Shown here piece after piece: positions 8,313 through 16,534 of a stretch of 64,000 bases of DNA. The notes below the pieces were generated by a model. It searched no databases and was not told the DNA's origin. It saw only the letters and a program-made list of their open reading frames with translations. The stretch comes from Stutzerimonas stutzeri (GTDB taxonomy: Bacteria > Pseudomonadota > Gammaproteobacteria > Pseudomonadales > Pseudomonadaceae), in assembly GCF_009789555.1 (NCBI RefSeq), contig NZ_CP046902.1, positions 1,290,001 through 1,354,000 of the forward strand, read 5' to 3'. Positions within the stretch are counted from its first letter, which is position 1, and every line of letters begins with the position of its first letter. The position numbers were made by a program, and so were the translations under genes.

Positions 8313-9234
8313 GGGTATTCCAGAACGGGTAGAAGTTGAACCATTGCATGGGCGCTTCCAGGCAGCGCGCGGCCAGGCGGTCCGCATAGCGCTGCACCCA
8401 TTGCTGCACCACCGCGTCACGCTCGCCGCGCCGCCATTGAACAGGCTCGGCGAAGGGCTCCAGATGGACATGGAACTGCTCGCCGTGTTTCAGGCAGAAC
8501 AGCAGATTGGTCGGGCATTGCAGCAGCCCCGCCAGCAGCCAGGGACCTTGGGGGAAACGGGCCGGCTGGCCAAGGAAGTTAGCGGTCGCGATGCGGGCGC
8601 CTTGCAAGGGTATCCGATCGCCGGCGATTGCCAGCCATTCGCCGGCGTCCAGCCGACGCGAGAGGTCCATCATGATGGCCGGGTCGAGTTCGCTGACCTG
8701 AATCAGGCGCAGGTTATTCGCGCCGGATTCGTCCAGCAGCCGATTGAAGCGCTCGGCGTGCCGCGTATGCACCAGTACGTTCATCTTCACCTGTCGGCCC
8801 ATTTCGGCCAGCGCCCGGCAGATTTCCAGGTTGCCCAGGTGCGAGCCGACCAGCAGCTGGCCGCGTGGCGCGTCGAGCCCGGCGTGCAGATTCGCCGGGT
8901 CATGCAACACCAGCCTGCCCAGATCGAGGCGGCCTCCCCAGGCGTCGAGCTTGTCGAGCAAGGCGTCGGCAAAGGCCATGAACTGGCGGTAGACCGAGCG
9001 CCAGCTGGGCGCCAGATCGCGTCGGCCGCTCCACTCGGCGAGGTTGCGCTGATAGCTCCAGGCGCTGTGCCGCGCGCTGCGGCCGAAGAGATAGAAATAC
9101 AGCACGATCAGGTACAACAACGGTGCCATGGTGCGACGGCCCAGCAGGCGCACGGCCTGGGCGGTGAACTTCATCAAGGCGAAGCTGCCACGCTCGCGGT
9201 GCGCTGCCCAGTGTGCGCCGTTGATGGGTTTCAT
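8299..9234 (-). CDS. LpxL/HtrB-like lipid acyltransferase of the aryl-polyene cluster
   Basis: A 311-aa protein of the lysophospholipid/lipid A acyltransferase (LABLAT) type. One N-terminal hydrophobic helix (APLLYLIVLYFYLFG) is followed by GSHLGNLEICRAL, whose His with the spaced Glu/Asp form the HX4[DE] catalytic site. AIAGDRIPLQGARI gives the second conserved block. It probably acylates the glycosylated polyene anchor at the inner membrane. ATG 9234 overlaps the glycosyltransferase stop by 4 bp; the longer upstream frame is a shadow. Confidence 0.85.
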   Translation of the reverse strand: MKPINGAHWAAHRERGSFALMKFTAQAVRLLGRRTMAPLLYLIVLYFYLFGRSARHSAWSYQRNLAEWSGRRDLAPSWRSVYRQFMAFADALLDKLDAWGGRLDLGRLVLHDPANLHAGLDAPRGQLLVGSHLGNLEICRALAEMGRQVKMNVLVHTRHAERFNRLLDESGANNLRLIQVSELDPAIMMDLSRRLDAGEWLAIAGDRIPLQGARIATANFLGQPARFPQGPWLLAGLLQCPTNLLFCLKHGEQFHVHLEPFAEPVQWRRGERDAVVQQWVQRYADRLAARCLEAPMQWFNFYPFWNTHDPR

Positions 9235-10052
9235 CCGCGCCACCGACGCCAGAGCAGCACAGGTGCGCGCAGCAGCATGCCGGCGAACAGGCGGGCGTGC
9301 ATCGAGCTGATCAGCAGGTTGTCGCGCCACACGCGAAAGTGCGATATGCCATCGGTCGGGTAATGCACGCGCGTCGGCAACCACACCATCGGTTGTTCGC
9401 GCCAGTGCAGGCGAACCAGGATCTCGGTGTCGAAATCCATCCGTTTGCCCAGCACCGTTGAGTCCAGAAGTGCCAGCGTCGGTGGCAGCGGGTAGACGCG
9501 GAATCCGCACATGGAGTCGCGGATCGACAACGAGAGCGTATTGATCCAGACCCAGACGTGGGTCAGATAGCGACCGTAGAGCCGGCTCTTCGGCACGCTC
9601 GAATCGTATTTCGGGTAGCCGCAGACCAGTGCGTCCGGCGCCTGGCTGGCGCGATCGAGGAACAGCGGCACGCCGCCGAGATCATGCTGGCCATCGGCGT
9701 CGACCTGCAACGCATGGCTGAAGCCCAGGCGGGAGGCCTCGCGCAGCCCGGAGCTCACCGCCGCGCCCTTGCCGAGATTCTGGTCGTGGCGCAGCAGGTG
9801 TACCGAGGGATGCTGTGCCAGCTGGTCGATGACCTGCGCCGCAGCGGCGCAGGACGCATCATCGACGATGATGCAGTGCAGGTCTTCGTCCAGCAGCGTA
9901 CGGATCACCGATGGCAGGCTGCGTTCGTGGTTGTAGACCGGCACGACTGCGCATGGCTTGAACCAGTCTTCGTCGAGCGCGAGCGACAACTGGCAAGCGC
10001 CCGGCACCGACGGGGCGTCGAGCGAGGGCCTATCTGGAGTGGACGTGGTCAC
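9231..10052 (-). CDS. family 2 glycosyltransferase of the aryl-polyene cluster
   Basis: A 273-aa GT-A enzyme. VVPVYNHERSLPSVI opens the nucleotide-binding fold, CIIVDDAS and VDADGQHD (DxD-like) are the sugar-nucleotide and metal sites, and CGFRVYP is the acceptor-side block of dolichol-phosphate-mannose-synthase-like GT2 proteins. It has no C-terminal membrane pair, so it may be peripheral. It is inferred to glycosylate the lipid anchor of the polyene. A GTG start at 10052 was preferred because it overlaps the previous stop by 4 bp (GTGA). An upstream in-frame ATG gives only low-complexity residues. Confidence 0.85.
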   Translation of the reverse strand: MTTSTPDRPSLDAPSVPGACQLSLALDEDWFKPCAVVPVYNHERSLPSVIRTLLDEDLHCIIVDDASCAAAAQVIDQLAQHPSVHLLRHDQNLGKGAAVSSGLREASRLGFSHALQVDADGQHDLGGVPLFLDRASQAPDALVCGYPKYDSSVPKSRLYGRYLTHVWVWINTLSLSIRDSMCGFRVYPLPPTLALLDSTVLGKRMDFDTEILVRLHWREQPMVWLPTRVHYPTDGISHFRVWRDNLLISSMHARLFAGMLLRAPVLLWRRWRG

Positions 10053-11728
10053 GGATGGTCTCCGAGCAGAATGCGGCCGGACGAGCACGGCGCATCGCCG
10101 TTTCGGTATGCGAAGTGCAGCTTGCTGCGCTCGCGGTCAAAGCGCAGGCTCAGACTCAACCTGTCACCTGGACGAGCGAGCTGCTGGAATTTGAGCACTT
10201 CCATGCCACGAAATTGCGGGGGCAACTGGTCTATCAACTCGCGGGCGTGGGCAAGGGCCCAATCGATCTGCACGACGCCGGGGAGTACCGGCGTCTGCGG
10301 GAAATGGCCGGTGAAATGCGCCAGATCCAGCGGGACGCCTAGTTCGAGCTGCCACTGGTCATCGTGTCGGGTTGCGCTGAGGCGCTCGGCTTGCAAGGGG
10401 CGTGGTGCCTGCAACAGCGTATCGAGTTGCGCGTGCGGCAGTTTGCCTTGGGCGTTGTAGGGTAACTGCCGGACCAGCCGCCAGCGGCGCGGCAGGGCCA
10501 ATGCTTCACAGTGGCTTGCCAGGTGCTTGCGCAGCGTCTCGGTCAACGCGCGCCGACCCCCATTGCGCAGCGCATGGAGCCCGGCCTCGCTGAGGGCAAC
10601 CAGCGCTGCGAGATAGGCGCGGTTGCCGGCGATCACGCCAAGGCGCGCTTCGCTGACGAAGGGGTGCGTGGCCAGACCCGCTTCGAGCATCGGCAGGGCG
10701 ATGCGTTTTTCTTCCAGCTTGACGATTCGGTCCAGGCGGCCGAGCAGCTCGAAGCGCCCGTCGGCCTCGATTCGCGCGGCATCGGCGGTCTGCTCGATGT
10801 GGCCCGGTGGCAGCCAGGGGGAGGCAATGCGCAGCGCGCCCTGTTCGTCCTGGCTCAACTGAACGCCGGGCAATGGCTGCCACAGATCTGCACGCTGGCG
10901 CCAGGCGATGCCGCCGGTTTCCGAGCTGCCGTAGATCTGCGTCGGTGCCTGGCCCAAGCGTTGTGCCAGTCGCTGCGCAGCCTGCGCATCGAGTGGCCCA
11001 CCGGATGAGAAGACTCGTCGCACATCACGCAGCGCTGGCCAGTCGAGGTTGTCACCCATCCGCTTGAGCAGCGCCGGGCTGGTCACCCAGCAGAAGCTCG
11101 CATGCGCTCGGCTGGCCAGTTGGATGTCCTCGGGAAATGGCTGCGCATGGCGTAAAAACGGACGGCCGGCGCACAACGGCCAGAGCACCCGGAACAACAA
11201 GCCGTAGATGTGCTGTGCGGAAACGCTGGCGATCACGCAGGCATCGACGAGATCGGCTCCCCAGCGTGCCTCGAGGGCGTTCACTTCGTTCGCCAGCTGG
11301 CGCAGGCGCTTGTCGATCAGTTTCGGCTCACCGCTGGAACCCGACGTACAGAGCAGCAGCCGACAATCGTCCAACTCCAGCTTTGCGCCTTCGAGCGGCT
11401 CGGCCAGCAGGTCGGTCAACCGTGCATCGCCGTCCTGATCCGTCAACCAGAGATCGGCCTGATGGGCCAGGCGCGCGCGATTGGCAGGCTGCAGGTCCGC
11501 CGGCAGCAACACCGTGACGCCGGCTCGCCAGGCGCCGAGCAAGGCAATGGCCAGCTCGCCGGAATCCTCCAGATGTACCGCGAGCCGGGCAACGCCCCGG
11601 TTGCGCAGCCCCGCGGCCAGACGCAGCGCCTGCTGGCGCAACTCGGCGTGGTCCAGGTCGGGTTGCAGCGCGACCGGGCGCGACTTCGGTGTCTGCTCGA
11701 GCAGGTGTTCCAGAGAAATCCAGTTCAT
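10049..11728 (-). CDS. AMP-dependent aryl-ACP ligase fused to a FabZ/ApeI-like dehydratase domain
   Basis: A 559-aa two-domain protein. Residues 1 to about 430 are an ANL adenylating enzyme: TSGSSGEPK (128-136) is the P-loop, YGSSETGG the acyl-pocket motif and LGRLDRIVKLEEKRI the hinge, with a C-terminal NAQGKL lysine. Residues from about 455 onward are a hot-dog dehydratase with GHFPQTPVLPGVVQIDWA, the FabZ/FabA-type helix. In E. coli-type clusters the ACP ligase (ApeH) and dehydratase (ApeI) are separate genes; here they are one polypeptide. It probably loads the aryl acid on an ACP and dehydrates early intermediates. It overlaps its upstream neighbour by 4 bp. Confidence 0.88.
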   Translation of the reverse strand: MNWISLEHLLEQTPKSRPVALQPDLDHAELRQQALRLAAGLRNRGVARLAVHLEDSGELAIALLGAWRAGVTVLLPADLQPANRARLAHQADLWLTDQDGDARLTDLLAEPLEGAKLELDDCRLLLCTSGSSGEPKLIDKRLRQLANEVNALEARWGADLVDACVIASVSAQHIYGLLFRVLWPLCAGRPFLRHAQPFPEDIQLASRAHASFCWVTSPALLKRMGDNLDWPALRDVRRVFSSGGPLDAQAAQRLAQRLGQAPTQIYGSSETGGIAWRQRADLWQPLPGVQLSQDEQGALRIASPWLPPGHIEQTADAARIEADGRFELLGRLDRIVKLEEKRIALPMLEAGLATHPFVSEARLGVIAGNRAYLAALVALSEAGLHALRNGGRRALTETLRKHLASHCEALALPRRWRLVRQLPYNAQGKLPHAQLDTLLQAPRPLQAERLSATRHDDQWQLELGVPLDLAHFTGHFPQTPVLPGVVQIDWALAHARELIDQLPPQFRGMEVLKFQQLARPGDRLSLSLRFDRERSKLHFAYRNGDAPCSSGRILLGDHP

Positions 11729-12303
11729 TTAACGTTCCTGATGCGCTGGCGTACCAGCCACTCCCCGGCGAACAGCATGCCCATCAGCAGATAGGCAATG
11801 AGTCCGGTATACAGCGTCCACCAGCTCAGCGGCGCCCAGAGCGCGAGCGCGCCGGCGATGCTGGCGTTGATGATGAAATAGCCCGTCCAAAGCCAGGTGA
11901 CCTGTCGCGTGTAGCGCACCGCTGCTGGAGGAAGCTCGGGTTCGCGCAGCCGCGCGAGGCGCTCGATGATCGGCATGCCGGAGCGAAGACTGCCGGCAAA
12001 CAGACCGAGCAGCGCCAGGCTGATCAGTACCGGGTACCAGCGCAGCAGCGCCGGGTCGCCGGCCAGTCCGAGGAACAGGCAGAACAGCAGTGCCACAGTC
12101 GTCATCCGACGGCCCACGGGTGTCTGCTTGCCGCTGAGGAGGCGCGCCAGCCAAAGCATGCCGAGCAGCACCGCGAACAGGCGTGGCGACAAGTGCTCCA
12201 GGCCCAGGTACACGGCGAACGGGTAGGTGAGGCCCGCCAGCAGCAGGGCGAGCGCAATCAGCCGGCTGGTGTTCGCCTTGCCTGTTCGAGCGGTTGCTTG
12301 CAT
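11725..12303 (-). CDS. COG4648-type integral membrane protein of the aryl-polyene cluster
   Basis: A 192-aa protein with six or so hydrophobic segments (for example IALALLLAGLTYPFAVYLGL and LISLALLGLFAG). It matches the small membrane protein found between the ACP and ligase genes of APE clusters. Its function is unknown; a role in anchoring the assembly line to the membrane has been suggested but not shown. Start ATG 12303 was chosen. A TTG at 12387 overlaps the ACP stop and would add 28 Arg-rich residues, so it is possible but less likely. The end overlaps the ligase start by 4 bp. Confidence 0.78.
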   Translation of the reverse strand: MQATARTGKANTSRLIALALLLAGLTYPFAVYLGLEHLSPRLFAVLLGMLWLARLLSGKQTPVGRRMTTVALLFCLFLGLAGDPALLRWYPVLISLALLGLFAGSLRSGMPIIERLARLREPELPPAAVRYTRQVTWLWTGYFIINASIAGALALWAPLSWWTLYTGLIAYLLMGMLFAGEWLVRQRIRNVK

Positions 12304-12383
12304 CGCGTGCTGTCCATTTGCGCGTGGGCGTGCTGACGCCAGTCGTACGACCAGGCGACGCCTGGCGTCCTTGACGGTTCGGC

Positions 12384-12641
12384 TCAAACCGTTTGCGGGT
12401 TCACCAGGCGATACACCGCCTCGACGACGTCGCCCACGGTGCGCACCGACTTGAACTCCTCGGCAGCGATCTTTTTGCCGGTCTGGCGCTTGATGTGATC
12501 GATCAGGTCCACGGCATCGATGCTGTCGATCTCAAGATCCTGATAGAGGTTGGCTTCGAGGCTGATGCGTTCGGGGTCGAGTTCGAAGAGTTCGACCAGC
12601 GCATCACGCAAGGTCTGGAAAATCTCGTTGCGAGTGTTCAC
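12384..12641 (-). CDS. acyl carrier protein, second copy of the aryl-polyene cluster
   Basis: An 85-aa ACP starting at GTG 12641 behind a strong GAGGAGC ribosome site that overlaps the end of the other ACP gene. Ser40 in LEIDSIDAVDLI is the phosphopantetheine attachment site. The GTG start hides this gene at the end of a longer out-of-frame-looking reading. Two different ACPs are the norm in APE clusters, where the chain is thought to be built on one and primed from the other. Confidence 0.9.
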   Translation of the reverse strand: MNTRNEIFQTLRDALVELFELDPERISLEANLYQDLEIDSIDAVDLIDHIKRQTGKKIAAEEFKSVRTVGDVVEAVYRLVNPQTV

Positions 12642-12654
12642 GTTGGGCTCCTCC

Positions 12655-12918
12655 TCAGGCGACGGCGCGGTTGGCGCTGACGTAGGCGGCCAGGCTGTCG
12701 ACGCTGGCGAAATGCGTGCGGGTGTCCTTGGCGTCGGCATCGATCTTGATACCGAAGCGCTTCTGGATCGCCAGTCCCAGTTCCAGCGCGTCGACCGAGT
12801 CCAGCCCGAGCCCTTCGCCGAACAGCGGCTGGTCGGCCGCAATGTCATTCGGGCCGAGGTCTTCCAGACCCAGGGCGTCGATGATCAGTTGCTTGATTTC
12901 AAGCTGTAGTTGGCTCAT
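12655..12918 (-). CDS. acyl carrier protein, first copy of the aryl-polyene cluster
   Basis: An 87-aa ACP. Ser41 in GLGLDSVDALEL carries the phosphopantetheine arm, with the usual hydrophobic helix II after it. The start overlaps the end of the upstream acyltransferase by 20 bp, and the stop lies 13 bp before the second ACP. A 4'-phosphopantetheinyl transferase is not seen in this window, so modification presumably relies on a housekeeping enzyme. Confidence 0.9.
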   Translation of the reverse strand: MSQLQLEIKQLIIDALGLEDLGPNDIAADQPLFGEGLGLDSVDALELGLAIQKRFGIKIDADAKDTRTHFASVDSLAAYVSANRAVA

Positions 12919-13708
12919 CGAGTGCGAGCTCCTTTATGAAATGTCGATGCAGATGATCGTTGAGTCGCCGTGAGGCGATAGGCGCCGCTCCCCGTGCGAT
13001 GAATGTCCGCGGGTCGATGTCCTCGCCGACACGCAGGTGGAAATGAAACCGTCTGGCCGGGATTCGATACCAGGGCTCGGCCTTGGTCAGGGTCGTCGGC
13101 GTCACGCTGATGACCACGGGCGTGACCAGGCGCGCGCCGCGCACCGCGATTGCCGCCGCTCCTCGGTGGAACTGCGGCGCCTGGCCGGGCGTGGTGCGAG
13201 TGCCTTCCGGAAAAATGATCAGTGTCTGGCCCTGTTGCAGCGCGTCGGCCGCTTCATCGAGCATCTCGGCGCTGCCGTTGTTGCTGATGTATTGCGCCGC
13301 GCGGATCGGGCCACGGGTAAACGGATTGTCCCACAAGCTTTGCTTGACCACGCAATTGGCGTCGCGGATCAGTGCGATCAGCACCACCACGTCGATCAGC
13401 GACGGATGGTTGGCGATCACCAGCTGGCCGGGGCGGCCGAGGCGCTCGGCACCTTCGACTTCGTAGGTCAGTACACCGCTGCGGTACATGAACTGGACGA
13501 ACAGCCAGAACAACCGGCTCACCGTCTGGCGCGCCCGTCGCCGATGGCTGGCGCTATCGCCGGGCAGCAGGCCGAGCAGTGGAAAGACGAGCAGTCGCAG
13601 GCAAAGCCCGCCGAGGCCGAACAGGGTGAACGACAGGCCGGTGGCGAACAGGCGCCACAGCCACGGAACATTGGACCGGTTGTTCAATGAGTCTGCTGCC
13701 AGTTCCAT
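12899..13708 (-). CDS. 1-acyl-sn-glycerol-3-phosphate acyltransferase-like (PlsC family) protein
   Basis: About 269 aa with an N-terminal hydrophobic segment (LFATGLSFTLFGLGGLCLRLLV, roughly residues 20-41). NHPSLIDVV is the HX4D catalytic motif and FPEGTRT the acceptor-binding motif of PlsC-type acyltransferases. In APE clusters this enzyme is thought to help build the lipid anchor. ATG 13708 has a GGAAG ribosome site at good spacing; an ATG 15 bp upstream (13723) is the alternative. It overlaps the chain-length-factor gene by about 25 bp. Confidence 0.85.
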   Translation of the reverse strand: MELAADSLNNRSNVPWLWRLFATGLSFTLFGLGGLCLRLLVFPLLGLLPGDSASHRRRARQTVSRLFWLFVQFMYRSGVLTYEVEGAERLGRPGQLVIANHPSLIDVVVLIALIRDANCVVKQSLWDNPFTRGPIRAAQYISNNGSAEMLDEAADALQQGQTLIIFPEGTRTTPGQAPQFHRGAAAIAVRGARLVTPVVISVTPTTLTKAEPWYRIPARRFHFHLRVGEDIDPRTFIARGAAPIASRRLNDHLHRHFIKELALDEPTTA

Positions 13709-14403
13709 TGGCGTGTCTTCCATCGATGTTGGCAGCTGGGCTGTCCGTTGAGCAGGGCTGCAATCAGCTCGATCGCGTGCGGTCGTCGTGTCGGCGTGGA
13801 GTGTTCGTTGGCGGGTACGAGATCGAGTTGCCAGCCGCGACCCGGTTTGAGCAGCAGCGCCACGGCATAGGGAAAGCTGACGTCGTCGATCCAGGGCGCA
13901 TAAGTGGCGGGTGTCTGGTCTTCGGCGATCACGACCAGCACGGCCGGTGCGCCTTCGCCCAGAAGCAAGGATGCCTCGAGCACCGCGTGTTCCAGGCCGT
14001 CACCTTGTGCGGCGAGCGAAGTCATCTCGCTGGTGTCCTGCTGGTGAATCGACCAGAGGCCGATGATCGCGTTGTGCACCGACAGGCTGAACTGCGTCGG
14101 GGATACGGGCACGCCACTGGCCAGATCATTGAGAATGGCGAACGTCCGTGCGGTTTCTCCGTGACGCGACGCATAGACCAGGGGTGTCGGCGGCAATCCG
14201 GCGGCCAACGGCGCGGCCACGGCGAACACCATCCGAGCCAGGCGGCTCAAGCGCCGGCGCTGCATGGCCGGCAGGAAGCTGACGTCCGGCTGCATGTCGC
14301 TCGCGGGCAAGTCGCACGGATTTCGAGCCCAGGTCGCCCAGTCGTCAACACTTGCCAGGCCGGGTGCCCAAGCCTGCCATTGATCGATATCGAATTGAAT
14401 CAC
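13684..14403 (-). CDS. beta-ketoacyl synthase chain-length factor-like protein of the aryl-polyene cluster
   Basis: A roughly 239-aa protein beginning VIQFDIDQWQAWAPGL. It resembles the truncated ketosynthase-like chain-length factors of APE clusters: it has a thiolase-fold N-terminal half (YASRHGETARTF, LSVHNAIIGLWSI) but no active-site Cys. Such proteins pair with a true ketosynthase to set polyene length. A GTG at 14403 is preferred because it has GGTGA upstream and gives the family N-terminus; an ATG at 14487 has no visible ribosome site. It is the most upstream gene of the leftward cluster, so the operon promoter should lie in 14404-14650. Confidence 0.82.
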   Translation of the reverse strand: MIQFDIDQWQAWAPGLASVDDWATWARNPCDLPASDMQPDVSFLPAMQRRRLSRLARMVFAVAAPLAAGLPPTPLVYASRHGETARTFAILNDLASGVPVSPTQFSLSVHNAIIGLWSIHQQDTSEMTSLAAQGDGLEHAVLEASLLLGEGAPAVLVVIAEDQTPATYAPWIDDVSFPYAVALLLKPGRGWQLDLVPANEHSTPTRRPHAIELIAALLNGQPSCQHRWKTRQWNWQQTH

Positions 14404-14652
14404 GCGAGAATTCACCGGCTCGTCCGCGAGCCCTGTTGTGGGTGTATCGACGTCCTTGTACAGCGACCATCGGTAAATGACTGCCATGAAAATGGCGGCA
14501 TTATCCGATCGTGACCCGACCGAGGCAAACGTTGCTTGAAATATCCTGATAAGAGGTAGGTTCTTTGTCGGAACTATGGGCTCTTTGCGCGGTCTGTAAC
14601 TGATCGTGCCGCGCGTCGCCCAGGCGCAGATCCGGATGGCACGATTGGCCCT
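14404..14652. other. intergenic region upstream of the aryl-polyene operon
   Basis: About 250 bp between the first APE gene and trxC, without a convincing gene. It should contain the promoter of the leftward APE operon and the end of the trxC transcript. I could not assign -10/-35 boxes or a regulator site with confidence. Confidence 0.5.
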
Positions 14653-15087
14653 TCAGATGCCTTGCTGGTTGAGCCATGCCAGCAGTTGCGGCAGCGGCAT
14701 CGCTCCGCTCTGGCGGGCAATCTCGCGGCCGGACTTGAACAGGATAAGGCTCGGAATGGACCGGATGCCGAGCTGGGCCGACACCTGTGGGTTGGCCTCG
14801 CTGTCCAGTTTGGCCAGCCGGCAGCGCCCTTTCAGTTGCGCCGCGGCCTGTTCGAAAATCGGGGCGAAACTGCGACAGGGCCCGCACCAGCTCGCCCATA
14901 CGTCTACCAGCAATGGCAGATCGCCCTTGATCTGATGGGCGAAGTTCGGTTGGTCCAGCTCGAACGGCGTACCGATCAAAACCGAGGATTTACAGCGGCC
15001 ACAGCGCGGCCCCTCGGCCAGTCGGTCGGCCGGAATGCGGTTGAGTCCGGCGCAGTGCGCGCAGGGTACGATCAGCGAGTCGGTCAT
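14653..15087 (-). CDS. trxC: thioredoxin 2 (zinc-containing thioredoxin)
   Basis: A 144-aa protein with an N-terminal zinc finger made by Cys9, Cys12, Cys29 and Cys32 (CAHC and CGRC), followed by a thioredoxin fold with the redox site WCGPC at 67-71. This two-part layout is diagnostic of TrxC, a cytoplasmic disulfide reductase associated with oxidative stress. ATG 15087 is preferred over an ATG 18 bp upstream because it starts at the usual MTDSLIVPC. It is probably its own transcription unit. Confidence 0.93.
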   Translation of the reverse strand: MTDSLIVPCAHCAGLNRIPADRLAEGPRCGRCKSSVLIGTPFELDQPNFAHQIKGDLPLLVDVWASWCGPCRSFAPIFEQAAAQLKGRCRLAKLDSEANPQVSAQLGIRSIPSLILFKSGREIARQSGAMPLPQLLAWLNQQGI

Positions 15088-15170
15088 GGCGAAGCTCCAA
15101 GGCAAGTGTGCGGGTTAATGTGGAGCCTCGCCGCGTGATATCAAGCGGGAGTGGGCGATCCCGCCCAGCA

Positions 15171-16448
15171 TCAGACTTTGGCGGCGTCCAGGGCCTGCGC
15201 CAGATCGGCGCGGATGTCCTCGATGTGCTCAATACCGATGGATAGACGAATCAAGTCCTGAGAAACGCCGGCGCTCGCCAGTTCCTCGGCGTTCAATTGC
15301 CGGTGGGTAGTGCTGGCTGGGTGACAGGCCAAAGACTTCGCGTCGCCGATGTTGACCAGACGCACAATCAACTTGAGCGCGTCGATGAAGCGTGCCCCGG
15401 CTTGCAGGCCTCCTTCGATGCCGAAACAGAGGATAGCTGCTGGCCGCCCGCCCATGTAACGCTGCGCCAGTGCATGTCCGGGGTGGTCTGCCAGGCCCGC
15501 ATATTTCACCCACGCCACCTGAGGATGGGCCTGCAGATACTGGGCGACTTCCAGCGCATTCTGGCAGTGACGCTCCATGCGCAGCGCCAGGGTTTCCAGC
15601 CCTTGCAGAATCAAGAACGAGTTGAACGGTGAGATCGCCGCACCCATGTTGCGCAGCGGTACCACCCGGCAGCGACCGATGAAGGCTGCCGCTCCGAACG
15701 TCTCGGTGTAAGTGACGCCGTGGTACGACGGGTCAGGAGTATTGAGCAGCGCGAAACGTTCCTTGTGTTGCGCCCAGGGAAATGTGCCCGAGTCGACGAC
15801 AATGCCGCCGATACTGGTGCCGTGACCGCCCATGTACTTGGTCAGCGAGTGCACGACAATGTCCGCGCCATGCTCGAACGGTCGGCAAAGCATCGGTGTG
15901 GCTACGGTGTTGTCGACGATCAGCGGCACGCCATGTCGGTGCGAGGCATCGGCCAACGCCTGAAGGTCGATGATATTGCCGGCTGGGTTGCCAATGGATT
16001 CGCAGAAGACCGCTTTGGTCTTGTCGTCAATCAGCGCCTCCAGGGCAGCGATATCGTCATGGGCTGCGAAACGCACCTCGATGCCCTGGCGTGGCAGGGT
16101 GTGGGCGAAGAGGTTATAGGTTCCGCCATAGAGCTTTGCCACCGAGACGATGTTATCGCCGGCCTCGGCGATGGTCTGGATTGCATAAGTGATGGCAGCC
16201 ATGCCGGAAGCCACGGCCAGCGCGGCGATACCACCTTCCAGCGCCGCGACGCGCTGCTCCAGCACGTCAGTCGTGGGATTCATGATGCGCGTATAAATGT
16301 TGCCCGGCACCTTGAGGTCGAACAGATCGGCACCGTGCTGAGTATCGTCGAACGCATACGAGGTGGTCTGGTAGATCGGTACAGCCGCTGCCCTGGTGGT
16401 CGGGTCCGGGCTGTAGCCCGCATGAATGGCGAGGGTATCTAGTTTCAT
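15171..16448 (-). CDS. metY: O-acetylhomoserine aminocarboxypropyltransferase (sulfhydrylase)
   Basis: A 425-aa Cys/Met-metabolism PLP enzyme. Lys204 in HSLTKYMGGHG binds pyridoxal phosphate, and YTRIMNPTTDVLEQRVAALEGG, SGMAAITYA and the C-terminal LRLSIGIEHIEDI are family blocks. The length and the 'YQTTSYAFDDTQHGADLF' start match MetY-type sulfhydrylases, which make homocysteine directly from sulfide and O-acetylhomoserine. It lies downstream of an SLC13-type anion transporter in the same direction, which fits a sulfur-assimilation context. Confidence 0.9.
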   Translation of the reverse strand: MKLDTLAIHAGYSPDPTTRAAAVPIYQTTSYAFDDTQHGADLFDLKVPGNIYTRIMNPTTDVLEQRVAALEGGIAALAVASGMAAITYAIQTIAEAGDNIVSVAKLYGGTYNLFAHTLPRQGIEVRFAAHDDIAALEALIDDKTKAVFCESIGNPAGNIIDLQALADASHRHGVPLIVDNTVATPMLCRPFEHGADIVVHSLTKYMGGHGTSIGGIVVDSGTFPWAQHKERFALLNTPDPSYHGVTYTETFGAAAFIGRCRVVPLRNMGAAISPFNSFLILQGLETLALRMERHCQNALEVAQYLQAHPQVAWVKYAGLADHPGHALAQRYMGGRPAAILCFGIEGGLQAGARFIDALKLIVRLVNIGDAKSLACHPASTTHRQLNAEELASAGVSQDLIRLSIGIEHIEDIRADLAQALDAAKV

Positions 16449-16534
16449 GCCACGCTCCTGTCTGAATACGCGAAAAAGCCTGGAGTATGAAAACGAACGT
16501 GCGGCTGTTTAATGACCTGGCGCAAGCCTGGAGG

